From positions 3,286,001 through 3,350,000 of the forward strand of contig NZ_CP011371.1 of NCBI RefSeq assembly GCF_001017435.1: 64,000 bases of DNA. Direction: 5' to 3'. The notes under the pieces were generated by a model that worked only from the letters and a program-made list of their open reading frames with translations, did no database searches and had not been told where the DNA came from. Origin of the DNA: Caldimonas brevitalea (GTDB lineage Bacteria; Pseudomonadota; Gammaproteobacteria; Burkholderiales; Burkholderiaceae_C). The position numbers were made by a program, and so were the translations under genes. This document shows, piece after piece, positions 45,860 through 53,799 of this stretch (positions are counted from its first letter, which is position 1; the number at the start of each line of letters is the position of its first letter).

Positions 45860-47214
45860 GCGCGCACGTGCTCGTGGTCGACGATGATCCCGACATGCTG
45901 CGGTTGCTGTCGATGCGCTTGAGCGCCGCCGGCTACCGCGTCACCGCCGTCGAAAGCGCCGAAGCCGCGCTGGCACGGCTCGCATTGGAACGCCCGCAGT
46001 TGGTGGTGAGCGACGTGCAACTGCCCGGCAAGGACGGGCTGGCGCTGTTTGACGACATCCGCGCCCGCCACCCGGCGCTGCCGGTGATCCTGCTCACCGC
46101 CCACGGCACCATCCCCGACGCGGTGGAGGCCACCTCGCGCGGCGTCTTCACCTACCTGACCAAGCCCTTCGACGGCAAGGCGCTGCTCGACAAGATCGCC
46201 CAGGCGTTGGCGCTCGGCGCGCCGCCCGGGGAAGGGGCGCCGGCCGATGAGGCCTGGCGTGTCGCCATCGTGAGCCGTTCCAGCCGGATGGCGGAGCTGC
46301 TCGCCGAAGCCAAGCTGGTGGCCGGTTCCGACGCCAGCGTGCTGATCCGCGGCGAGAGCGGCACCGGCAAGGAGTTGCTGGCCCAGGCCATCCACCAGGC
46401 CAGCGCGCGAGCGCCACGGCCCTTCGTCGCGGTCAATTGCGGCGCCATCCCGGAGGCCTTGCTCGAATCCGAGCTGTTCGGCCACGTCAAGGGTTCGTTC
46501 ACCGGCGCGGTCGCCAACCATCGCGGCTTGTTCCAGGCGGCGGACGGCGGCACCTTGTTTCTGGATGAAATCGGCGACATGCCCTTGCCGCTGCAGGTCA
46601 AGCTGCTGCGGGTCTTGCAAGAACGCTCGGTGCGGCCGGTCGGCGCGACGCAATCGGTGCCGGTGGACGTGCGCATCCTGTCGGCCACCCACCGCGACCT
46701 CGATGAAGCGATGGCCCAGGGCCAGTTTCGCGAAGACCTGTACTACCGGCTCAACGTCGTCTCGCTGACGCTGCCGCCGCTCGCGGAACGTCGCGAAGAC
46801 ATCCCGCTGCTGGCCAACCACTTCCTGTCCAAGCTGGCCGTCAAATACGGCAAGCGGCTCAATGGCTTCGCGCCCGAGGCCTTGAAGGCGCTGGCGATGG
46901 CCTCGTGGCCGGGCAATGTGCGGCAGCTCTTCAACGTGGTCGAGCAGGTGTGCGCGTTGGCCACCACCCCCTTGATCCCGCTGGTGCTGGTGCAGCGGGC
47001 GCTGCGGGTGCCGAGCGTCGAGGTGCTGAGCTATGCCGAGGCGCGCCAGCGTTTCGAGCGCGAATACCTGGTCGGTCTGCTCAAGCTGACCGACGGCAAT
47101 GTGGCCGATGCCGCCCGGCTGGCCCAACGCAACCGCACCGAGTTCTACCGGCTGCTGCAGAAGCACGGCCTGGCCCCCGGATCTTTCCGCGGCGAGGCCC
47201 CTGTCGCCGAATAG
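45856..47214 (+). CDS. glrR: GlrR/QseF-type sigma54-dependent response regulator
   Basis: 452 residues. Receiver domain: acidic DDD at 9-11, phospho-acceptor Asp53 in VVSDVQLPGKDG, Lys103 in LTKPF. AAA+ domain: Walker A GESGTGKE at about 165-172, Walker B FLDEIGDMP, arginine-finger region YYRLNVVSLTLPPLAERREDI; the sigma54-contact loop reads GSFTGA (212-217) in place of GAFTGA. C-terminal Fis-type helix-turn-helix: GNVADAARLAQRNRTEFYRLLQKHGL. It activates sigma54-RNA polymerase once phosphorylated by the upstream kinase. Shine-Dalgarno GGAGG seven bases before ATG. Two palindromes resembling GlrR sites lie at its 3' end and downstream, before opgG. Confidence 0.92.
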   Translation: MSAHVLVVDDDPDMLRLLSMRLSAAGYRVTAVESAEAALARLALERPQLVVSDVQLPGKDGLALFDDIRARHPALPVILLTAHGTIPDAVEATSRGVFTYLTKPFDGKALLDKIAQALALGAPPGEGAPADEAWRVAIVSRSSRMAELLAEAKLVAGSDASVLIRGESGTGKELLAQAIHQASARAPRPFVAVNCGAIPEALLESELFGHVKGSFTGAVANHRGLFQAADGGTLFLDEIGDMPLPLQVKLLRVLQERSVRPVGATQSVPVDVRILSATHRDLDEAMAQGQFREDLYYRLNVVSLTLPPLAERREDIPLLANHFLSKLAVKYGKRLNGFAPEALKALAMASWPGNVRQLFNVVEQVCALATTPLIPLVLVQRALRVPSVEVLSYAEARQRFEREYLVGLLKLTDGNVADAARLAQRNRTEFYRLLQKHGLAPGSFRGEAPVAE

Positions 47215-47219
47215 CGACA
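47202..47219. promoter_or_regulatory. Probable GlrR-binding site 1 (perfect TGTC-N10-GACA)
   Basis: TGTCGC and GCGACA separated by six bases, overlapping the glrR stop codon. It fits exactly the TGTC-N10-GACA motif known for enterobacterial GlrR upstream of glmY. It lies about 180 bp before a consensus sigma54 promoter, a normal distance for an enhancer site. Confidence 0.75.
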
Positions 47220-47225
47220 AGCAAG

Positions 47226-47246
47226 AGTCCTTTCAAAACAAGGACT
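47226..47246. repeat. 7-bp inverted repeat between the two GlrR-like sites
   Basis: AGTCCTT and AAGGACT flank a 7-base loop. It follows the glrR stop by 12 bases, so it may be part of the glrR transcript end or a DNA-bending/regulator site; there is no T-tract. Confidence 0.5.
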
Positions 47247-47267
47247 TAGCCAAAAGGGTCGGTTTTA

Positions 47268-47285
47268 TGTCGCTGTTCAGCGACG
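47268..47285. promoter_or_regulatory. Probable GlrR-binding site 2 (TGTC-N10-GACG)
   Basis: TGTCGC-N6-GCGACG, one base from the TGTC-N10-GACA motif and identical in its inner GC arms to site 1, which starts 66 bp upstream. It lies about 100 bp before the -24 element. Confidence 0.7.
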
Positions 47286-47380
47286 CCGACCCCCCGGCCA
47301 CCCCCTCCAACACCCTCCCCGGTTAGTGAAACCCCTTGTAAGCACGCCTAAGTGCTTGTCATGCAAGGATTTTTCACGCC

Positions 47381-47396
47381 TGGCACAGGGGTTGCG
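47381..47396 (+). promoter_or_regulatory. Sigma54 (-24/-12) promoter of opgG-opgH
   Basis: TGGCAC-N5-TTGC at 47381-47395: both halves match the sigma54 consensus and the GG and GC doublets are 12 bp apart, as required. Transcription would begin near 47407, about 73 bases before the opgG start chosen here. Placed directly downstream of the gene for a sigma54 activator. Confidence 0.85.
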
Positions 47397-47479
47397 ATAG
47401 CCCCCTCCAAGTTGCCCGAGCGACCTCCACGAGAGACCGCTCTGGTGTCTTTGTGACTCTCACCGAAAGGACCTACCCA

Positions 47480-49087
47480 GTGCCGTTGCAGGATCGGATC
47501 ACGTACTTCATCGCGAGTGTTGGCGCCGCCTCGGCCCGCCGCACCGGCGCGACGGTGCGCAGTCCGCTCGGCGCTGCTGCAGCTGCCGCCACGGCGCTGA
47601 CCCTCGCCTACGGTCCCGCAAGCGCTGTGGCGCCGGCAGCGCCCCACTTCGATTTCGAGCAACTCACGCAGCGCGCCCGTGCCCTGGCACAGGCCCCCTT
47701 CCAGCCGTCGGCCTCGACGCTGCCGCAAGAGTTGAAGGCGCTCGACTACGACCAGTACCGCGACATCCGCTTCCGGCCGGAGCGCGCCTTGTGGCGCGGC
47801 GAGAACCTGCCCTTCGAGGTGATGTTCTTCCATCTCGGCAAGCTGCAGACCGAGCCGGTGCTGATCAACGAAATCACGCCGTCGGGCGTTCGCCACGTCA
47901 CCTTCAAGCGCGACGACTTCGACTACGGCAAGAACCGGCTGAAGCCCGAGACCTGGGGTGACGTGGGCTTCGGCGGCTTCCGCGTGCACTACCCGCTCAA
48001 CACGCCGCGCTACAAGGACGAACTGGTCGTCTTCCTTGGCGCCAGCTATTTCCGCGCGCTTGGCGGCGGGCAGCGTTACGGCCTGTCGGCCCGCGGCCTG
48101 GCGATCGACACGGTGGGCGGTCAGCGCGAAGAGTTCCCGCGCTTCAAGGAATTCTGGATCCGCAAGCCGGCCCCCAACGCGACCTCGCTGACGGTCTATG
48201 GCCTGCTCGACTCGCCGCGCGCCGCCGGCGCCTACGAGTTCGAGGTGAAGCCGGGCGGGCAGACCTTGGTCGACGTGCGCTCGCGGCTGTTCCTGCGCTC
48301 GGGTGTCGCCACGCTGGGCGTCGCCCCGCTGACCAGCATGTTCATGTTCGGCGAGAACCAGCCGCACGCGAGCGACTTCCGCCCCGAGGTGCACGACTCC
48401 GACGGCCTGATGGTCGCCACCGGCGAAGGCGAGTGGATCTGGCGTCCGCTGGTGCGCCCGCAACAGCCGCTGGCGACCTCGTTCCAGACGCGCCAACTGC
48501 GGGGCTTCGGCCTGATGCAGCGCGACCGCGCGTTCTCCAGCTACGAAGACACCGAGGCGCGCTACGAGCTGCGCCCGAGCGCCTGGATCACGCCGCAAGG
48601 CGAATGGGGCCCGGGCCGTGTCGAGCTGGTGCAGTTGCCCGCGCCCGACGAGGCCAACGACAACATCGTCGCCTACTGGGTGCCGGCCCAACTGCCGGCC
48701 GCCGGCCAGCCGCTCGAACTCGCCTACCAGATCCGCTGGCAAGGCACCGATCAACAACGCCCCCCGGGCGCCTGGGTCACGCAGACCCGGACCGGCCGCG
48801 GGTTCCATTCCCTACAGAAGGACGAGCATCAGTTCATCGTCGACTTCACCGGACCTTCGCTGGCCCAGCTGCCCGAGGACGCGCCGGTCAAAGCGGTCGT
48901 CACCGCCGGCCCCAATGGCCGCATCGTCGAGCGCAACGCTTACCGCAACGATGCCACCGGCGCCTGGCGCCTGGCGCTGCGGGTCCATCAACTCCAGCGC
49001 GCGCAACCCTTGGAGCTGCGCGCATACCTCCAACACGGCAACGACATCCTGACGGAAACATGGAGCAACATCATTCCTCCCCAATGA
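47480..49087 (+). CDS. opgG: Glucan biosynthesis protein OpgG (MdoG)
   Basis: 535-residue periplasmic protein needed for osmoregulated periplasmic glucan backbone formation or branching. A long signal region (basic, with SARRTG, then AAAAAATALTLAYGPASA) leads to mature FDFEQLTQRARALAQAPF. OpgG features include YDQYRDIRFRPERALW, FEVMFFHLGKL, FGGFRVHYPLN, FLGASYFRALGGGQRYGLSARGLAIDT, LTSMFMFGENQ and DGLMVATGEGEWIWRPL. GTG 47480 is chosen for AAAGGA about eight bases upstream; GTG 47453 is an alternative adding nine residues. Immediately followed by opgH. Likely expressed from the sigma54 promoter at 47381. Confidence 0.95.
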   Translation: MPLQDRITYFIASVGAASARRTGATVRSPLGAAAAAATALTLAYGPASAVAPAAPHFDFEQLTQRARALAQAPFQPSASTLPQELKALDYDQYRDIRFRPERALWRGENLPFEVMFFHLGKLQTEPVLINEITPSGVRHVTFKRDDFDYGKNRLKPETWGDVGFGGFRVHYPLNTPRYKDELVVFLGASYFRALGGGQRYGLSARGLAIDTVGGQREEFPRFKEFWIRKPAPNATSLTVYGLLDSPRAAGAYEFEVKPGGQTLVDVRSRLFLRSGVATLGVAPLTSMFMFGENQPHASDFRPEVHDSDGLMVATGEGEWIWRPLVRPQQPLATSFQTRQLRGFGLMQRDRAFSSYEDTEARYELRPSAWITPQGEWGPGRVELVQLPAPDEANDNIVAYWVPAQLPAAGQPLELAYQIRWQGTDQQRPPGAWVTQTRTGRGFHSLQKDEHQFIVDFTGPSLAQLPEDAPVKAVVTAGPNGRIVERNAYRNDATGAWRLALRVHQLQRAQPLELRAYLQHGNDILTETWSNIIPPQ

Positions 49088-51348
49088 GCCGGCCGCGTTG
49101 GTCGCGCCCTGACAGCTCCTCGCGTGCTCGCGTGGTGTCCCAAACCGCGGGGGCGAGCGCACCGCCGATCCACCGCGGGTCGATGGTGGCACAGCCGTGG
49201 CGAGGCTTCTTCCCGGGTCTGTTGAGCGGCTTGTTCGGCCGTTCGCAGCAGCCCGCCGCGCCGCAAGGACCGCGGGCCGCCTGGGAACAGGCCGCCATCG
49301 TGCGTCGGCGTGTCTTCATCGGCCTGATCCTGCTGTCCACCACGGTGGCCACCGGGCTGATGAGCCAGATGCAACCGGCGACCGGCAACCTGGCGCTGCA
49401 CTACGGCCAGATGGCGCTGTTCGCGCTGCTGTTCGCCTGGGTGTCGGCGGGATTCTTCACCGCGATGATGGGCTTCGTCGTGCAGTTGCGCGGCGACAAG
49501 CACTCGCTGTCGAAGAACGACGTGATGCACAACCCGGTGCATGCCGACGCACGCACGGCGATCATCATGCCGATCTGCAACGAGCACGTCGCGACGGTGT
49601 TCGCCGGCTTGCGGGCCACCTGCGAGTCGCTCGCCACCACCGGGGCGCAGCGTTTGTTCGACATCTATGTGCTGTCGGACAGCAGCGACCCCGACGTGCG
49701 CAGCGCCGAGCTGGCCGCCTGGGCCGAGCTGCGCGCGACGCTGGGCGACGGCGCCCGCATCTACTACCGCTGGCGCCAGCGCCGCACCAAGCGCAAGGCC
49801 GGCAACGTGGCCGACTTCTGCCGCCGCTGGGGCAAGGATTACCGCTACATGGTGGTGCTCGACGCCGACAGCGTGATGACCGGCGACTGTTTGCTGACGC
49901 TGGTGCGCCTGATGGAAGCCAACCCCAAGGCCGGCATCATCCAGACCGCGCCGCAAGCGGTGGGCCATGCGACGCTGCATGCACGTTCGCAGCAGTTCGC
50001 CGGCCGCGTCACCGGTCGCTTGTTCACGCTGGGCATGCAGTACTGGCAGCTGGGCGAGTCGCACTACTGGGGCCACAACGCCATCATCCGCGTCGAGCCC
50101 TTCATGCAACATTGCGGGCTGGCCCCCCTGCCCGGCCGCGGCGCGCTGAGCGGCGAAATCCTCTCGCACGACTTCGTCGAAGCCGCGCTGATGCGCCGTG
50201 CCGGCTACCACGTGTGGCTGGTGGGTGACCTGAACGGCAGCTACGAACAGCAGCCGCCCAACCTGGTCGAAGAGCTGCAGCGCGACCGCCGCTGGTGCCA
50301 GGGCAACCTGCAGAACGCCCGTTTGATCGCAGAGCCCGGCCTGCACCGCGTGCACCGCGCGATGCTGCTGACCGGCGCGATGGCCTACGCGTCGGCGCCG
50401 CTGTGGCTCGCCTTCGTCGTCTTCGGTGCGGCCCTGTGGCTGAGTGGCGGCGCTGCTGCCGCGACCGAGCTGGCCGTGCCGCATGCGATGACCGGCCTCT
50501 GGTTCGGTACCCTGACGATGTTGGTGCTGCCGCGTGTGCTGGGCATCGTCAGCGTGCTGATGAAGGGCGAGCAGCGCCACTTCGGCGGCACCGCTGCCCT
50601 GGTGCAAGGCGCCGTGCTCGAAGCCGCGTTGTCGGTGCTGCAGGCGCCGGTGCGCATGGTGGCCCACACGCTGTTCGTGGTCGGCGCGCTGACCGGCTGG
50701 CGCATCGAGTGGAAGTCGCCCCCGCGGGAAGCTCAGTCCATCGCCTGGTCGGATGCGGCGCGCCGCTTCGCCCCGATCTGCGCTGCTGTCGGCGCGGTGG
50801 CGGCTGGCGTCGCGATGATCAACCCGGCTGCGCTGTTGTGGCTGGCCCCGATCGGGCTGCCGCTGCTGCTGGCGGTGCCGACGGCGGTGTTGACCAGCCA
50901 GGAACGCCTGGGCGAACGTATTCGCAACCAGGGCCTGCTGCTGATCCCCGAGGAAAGCTGGACCCCGGGCGTGCTGCGTCAGGCCTGGGCCTATGCCAAG
51001 CGCCAGGTGCAAGTGCCGCGTTGGTCCGACGTGCTGAGCGACAACTGGCTGTTCAACCTGGCCGTCAGCGCGATGGGCGCCCGCCGCACCGACCAGGGTC
51101 CGCGTGGCCGTGCACGTCGGCAGCTGCTGCACAAGCTGGCCAGTGACGCCGACGCCGAGCGTCTGTCGCCGGCCGAGCGCATGCGTTTCCTCAGCGAGCC
51201 GCAAAGCCTGCAGCAGCTGCGGGCCAAGCACAGCGTGTTGAAGGGCCAGGCCTTCGGGCGGCGGCTGACGCGCAGCGGCATGATGATTCCGGCCCACGCG
51301 TTGGCGTCGCCAGCACCTCGGGCGGCGGCCCGCAGCGTCCACGCTTGA
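49084..51348 (+). CDS. opgH: Glucan biosynthesis glucosyltransferase OpgH (MdoH)
   Basis: About 754 residues. Multi-pass inner-membrane GT2 enzyme that makes the beta-1,2-glucan backbone from UDP-glucose. Helices near 75-95 and 105-130, then the cytoplasmic catalytic domain with AIIMPICNEHVATVFAGL, VLDADSVMTGD (DxD), LSHDFVEAALMRRAG and QRDRRWCQGNLQ (QxxRW), then several more helices (LTGAMAYASAPLWLAFVVFG, TLTMLVLPRVLGIV, LLWLAPIGLPLLLAVPTAVL). ATG 49084 overlaps the opgG stop (ATGA); ATG 49060 would add eight residues. A strong terminator follows. Partner of opgG. Confidence 0.95.
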   Translation: MSRPRWSRPDSSSRARVVSQTAGASAPPIHRGSMVAQPWRGFFPGLLSGLFGRSQQPAAPQGPRAAWEQAAIVRRRVFIGLILLSTTVATGLMSQMQPATGNLALHYGQMALFALLFAWVSAGFFTAMMGFVVQLRGDKHSLSKNDVMHNPVHADARTAIIMPICNEHVATVFAGLRATCESLATTGAQRLFDIYVLSDSSDPDVRSAELAAWAELRATLGDGARIYYRWRQRRTKRKAGNVADFCRRWGKDYRYMVVLDADSVMTGDCLLTLVRLMEANPKAGIIQTAPQAVGHATLHARSQQFAGRVTGRLFTLGMQYWQLGESHYWGHNAIIRVEPFMQHCGLAPLPGRGALSGEILSHDFVEAALMRRAGYHVWLVGDLNGSYEQQPPNLVEELQRDRRWCQGNLQNARLIAEPGLHRVHRAMLLTGAMAYASAPLWLAFVVFGAALWLSGGAAAATELAVPHAMTGLWFGTLTMLVLPRVLGIVSVLMKGEQRHFGGTAALVQGAVLEAALSVLQAPVRMVAHTLFVVGALTGWRIEWKSPPREAQSIAWSDAARRFAPICAAVGAVAAGVAMINPAALLWLAPIGLPLLLAVPTAVLTSQERLGERIRNQGLLLIPEESWTPGVLRQAWAYAKRQVQVPRWSDVLSDNWLFNLAVSAMGARRTDQGPRGRARRQLLHKLASDADAERLSPAERMRFLSEPQSLQQLRAKHSVLKGQAFGRRLTRSGMMIPAHALASPAPRAAARSVHA

Positions 51349-51393
51349 TCGCCGCCGGCGGGCCCCCTGCCCGCTCGAAATGCCAGCCGAACA

Positions 51394-51424
51394 ACGGTGC
51401 GCCTCAGGCGCACCGTTTTTTTTT
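51394..51424 (+). terminator. Rho-independent terminator after opgH
   Basis: Perfect ten-base stem ACGGTGCGCC/GGCGCACCGT with a TCA loop, followed by at least eight T. Ends the opgGH unit 46 bp after its stop. Confidence 0.95.
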
Positions 51425-51695
51425 GTCGACGCCGCACACGCCCTAAGCGGGACCGCTCATCGCCGCCTCGGAGATGCAGCACGCCTGAAGGCTGTGGACA
51501 TATGCCCTGACAAATATTACAGCCAACAGTTAGGGATGCCGTCGCTTCAGCCCCTTTCATAGGATGTCGCACCCACGGGAGTGGCTATTCAGTCTCTCGC
51601 CTGCCCGCCTCGCCCCTACCCGAACCCGCGCAAGCTTGCCTAAGCGCAGCCGGCTGGCGCCGCAGGGAACCCCCAGATCGCACGAGTACCAAGCA

Positions 51696-53786
51696 ATGTC
51701 GACCAGAACCTTTCAGCTGCTGACCCCACTAGGCGCGGACACCCTGCGCTTCCACCGCATGAACGGACGGGAGGAAATGGCGCGCCTGAGCTCGTTCGAG
51801 ATCGACGCGCTGAGCGAGCGGGAAGACTTGGACCCGGACCAGATTCTGGGCAAGAAGATCGCCGTTCAGGTGGAGCTGCCCTTGGGGGGCTACCGCTATT
51901 TCAGCGGCCACGCGACGCGGTTTGCCCAGGTGGGCGTGCAGGGCCGGCTGAATCTGTATCGCCTGACCATGCGGCCCTGGTTGTGGTTTCTGACCCGCAC
52001 CAGCAACTGCCGCATCTTTCAGCAGATGAAGGTGCCCGACATCCTCAAGCAGGTGTTCGATGCGCATGCCGACGTGGCCGCCACCAGTGTGGAGCTGAGC
52101 GGCACCTACCGCCTGTGGGACTACTGCGTGCAGTACCGTGAGAGCGACTTCGAGTTCGTCAGCCGGCTGATGGAACAGGAGGGCATCTACTACTACTTCC
52201 GCCATGAGGCGGGCCGCCACGTGCTGGTGTTGAGCGACGCTGCCAGCGCGCATGCCCCCTTTCCCGGTTTCGAGCAGATTCCCTACCTGCCCCATGAGCG
52301 CTCGGCGCGCGCCGAGACCGAGCACATCGGCCAGTGGAGCTTCGGCCGCGAGATCCAGACCGGGCGCTACGTGCACGACAACTACGACCCCGAGAAGCCG
52401 CGCGTCGAGCTGCAAGGAAAGGCCGCCCTGGTGCGCGGCCACGCGCAGGCGCAGTACGAGGTCTACGACTACCCCGAGAAGCACCTGACGGCGGCCGAGG
52501 GTGAGCAGTACGCACGTGTTCGCATCGAGGAGCTGCAGTCGCGCTTTGAGACGGCGCAGGGCGATTCGAATGCCCGCGGACTGTCTGTCGGCCACCTGTT
52601 CACCCTCCGCGGGCAGCCGCGGCAAGACCAGAACCGCGAATACCTGGTGTTGTCGGCCACCTATCAACTCGAAGGTGAAAACTACGAGTCGGCCGACGAT
52701 GAAGGGGCGCGCTTCTCGTGCCGCTTCACCGCGCTGCCCAGCAGCGAGCCCTTCCGGGCGGCCCGTTTGACGCGCAAGCCCATCGTGCAGGGGCCGCAGA
52801 CCGCGGTGGTGGTGGGCCCGGCCGGCGAGGAGATCTACACCGACGAGCAAGGCCGGGTGAAGGTGCAGTTTCATTGGGACCGCTACAGCAAGGGCGACGA
52901 GAACAGCTCCTGCTGGATCCGGGTTTCGCACCCCTGGGCCGGCAAGGGCTGGGGCGCGGTCAGCATCCCCCGTATCGGACAGGAAGTGGTGGTCGACTTC
53001 CTGGAGGGCGACCCCGACCGGCCGTTGATCACCGGGCGTGTCTACAACGCCGAACTGATGCCGCCGTTCGCGGCGCCCGGCATGGTCAGCGGGATGAAAT
53101 CGCAGACGCACAAGGGCGCGGGCTTCAACGAAATCTCGATGAACGACACCGCGGGCAAGGAGCTGATGAACATCCATGCCCAGTTCGACCAGGCCACCAC
53201 CGTCCAGAACAACCAGACCAACGCGATCAACAACAACCGCAGCACCACGGTCCAGGTCGACGACACCCTGACCGTGAACGCCAACCGTACGATGAGCGTG
53301 GTGGGCAAGCTGGTCGAGAAGATCGACACCGGGCGTGAGGTGACCGTCGCCTCGGGCTACACCCAGACCATCACCGGCGGGGCCACGCGCACAGTGACGG
53401 GCGGGCTGACCAACACTGTCAACGGCAAGCGCGAGAACACGGTCAACGGCCAGTTTGTCGAAACCATCACCTCGGGCGAGCAGAAGACCGTGCACTCCGG
53501 CAAAGCGCTGACCGTGACCGGCGGCGGTTACACCGAGAAGGTCACCGGGCTGTTCGAAAGCACGGCCATCGGGCCGATGAAACAAGGCGCCACCACCACG
53601 ATGGACCTGCATGCCGACGGCGCGGGCACCTACACCTCGGGCACCTCGTTGAAGTTGGGCGTCGGCCTCGCCTCGGCCATCGAGATCACCGGCGGCAGCA
53701 TCACCATCAGCTCCGGCACCTCGGTCATCAAGGTGGACGCGAGCGGCGTGTCGGTCAACGGCATGCAGATTTCCCTCAACTGCTGA
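51696..53786 (+). CDS. vgrG: Type VI secretion system tip protein VgrG
   Basis: 696 residues. Residues 1 to about 380 form the gp27/gp5-like base (FQLLTPLGADTLRFHRMNGREEMARLSSFEI, YRLWDYCVQYRESDFEFVSRLMEQEGIYYYF). Then comes the OB-fold WIRVSHPWAGKGWGAVSIPRIGQEVVVDFLEGDPDRPL near 415-460, then a long beta-helix of repeats such as VASGYTQTITGGATRTVTGG to the end. No C-terminal effector extension. The frame extends 44 codons upstream without a good start; MSTRTFQLLTP at 51696 matches family starts. It heads an effector island (adaptor, Rhs, immunity). The 270-bp region before it holds no RNA or terminator beyond the opgH one; I saw no sure promoter. Confidence 0.95.
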   Translation: MSTRTFQLLTPLGADTLRFHRMNGREEMARLSSFEIDALSEREDLDPDQILGKKIAVQVELPLGGYRYFSGHATRFAQVGVQGRLNLYRLTMRPWLWFLTRTSNCRIFQQMKVPDILKQVFDAHADVAATSVELSGTYRLWDYCVQYRESDFEFVSRLMEQEGIYYYFRHEAGRHVLVLSDAASAHAPFPGFEQIPYLPHERSARAETEHIGQWSFGREIQTGRYVHDNYDPEKPRVELQGKAALVRGHAQAQYEVYDYPEKHLTAAEGEQYARVRIEELQSRFETAQGDSNARGLSVGHLFTLRGQPRQDQNREYLVLSATYQLEGENYESADDEGARFSCRFTALPSSEPFRAARLTRKPIVQGPQTAVVVGPAGEEIYTDEQGRVKVQFHWDRYSKGDENSSCWIRVSHPWAGKGWGAVSIPRIGQEVVVDFLEGDPDRPLITGRVYNAELMPPFAAPGMVSGMKSQTHKGAGFNEISMNDTAGKELMNIHAQFDQATTVQNNQTNAINNNRSTTVQVDDTLTVNANRTMSVVGKLVEKIDTGREVTVASGYTQTITGGATRTVTGGLTNTVNGKRENTVNGQFVETITSGEQKTVHSGKALTVTGGGYTEKVTGLFESTAIGPMKQGATTTMDLHADGAGTYTSGTSLKLGVGLASAIEITGGSITISSGTSVIKVDASGVSVNGMQISLNC

Positions 53787-53799
53787 GCCCGGAAGCACC

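Noticed and set aside
48988..51342. 784-codon minus-strand frame opposite opgH
   Set aside because: Antisense shadow rich in Gln, His and Arg with no start signal; OpgH motifs on the plus strand are decisive.
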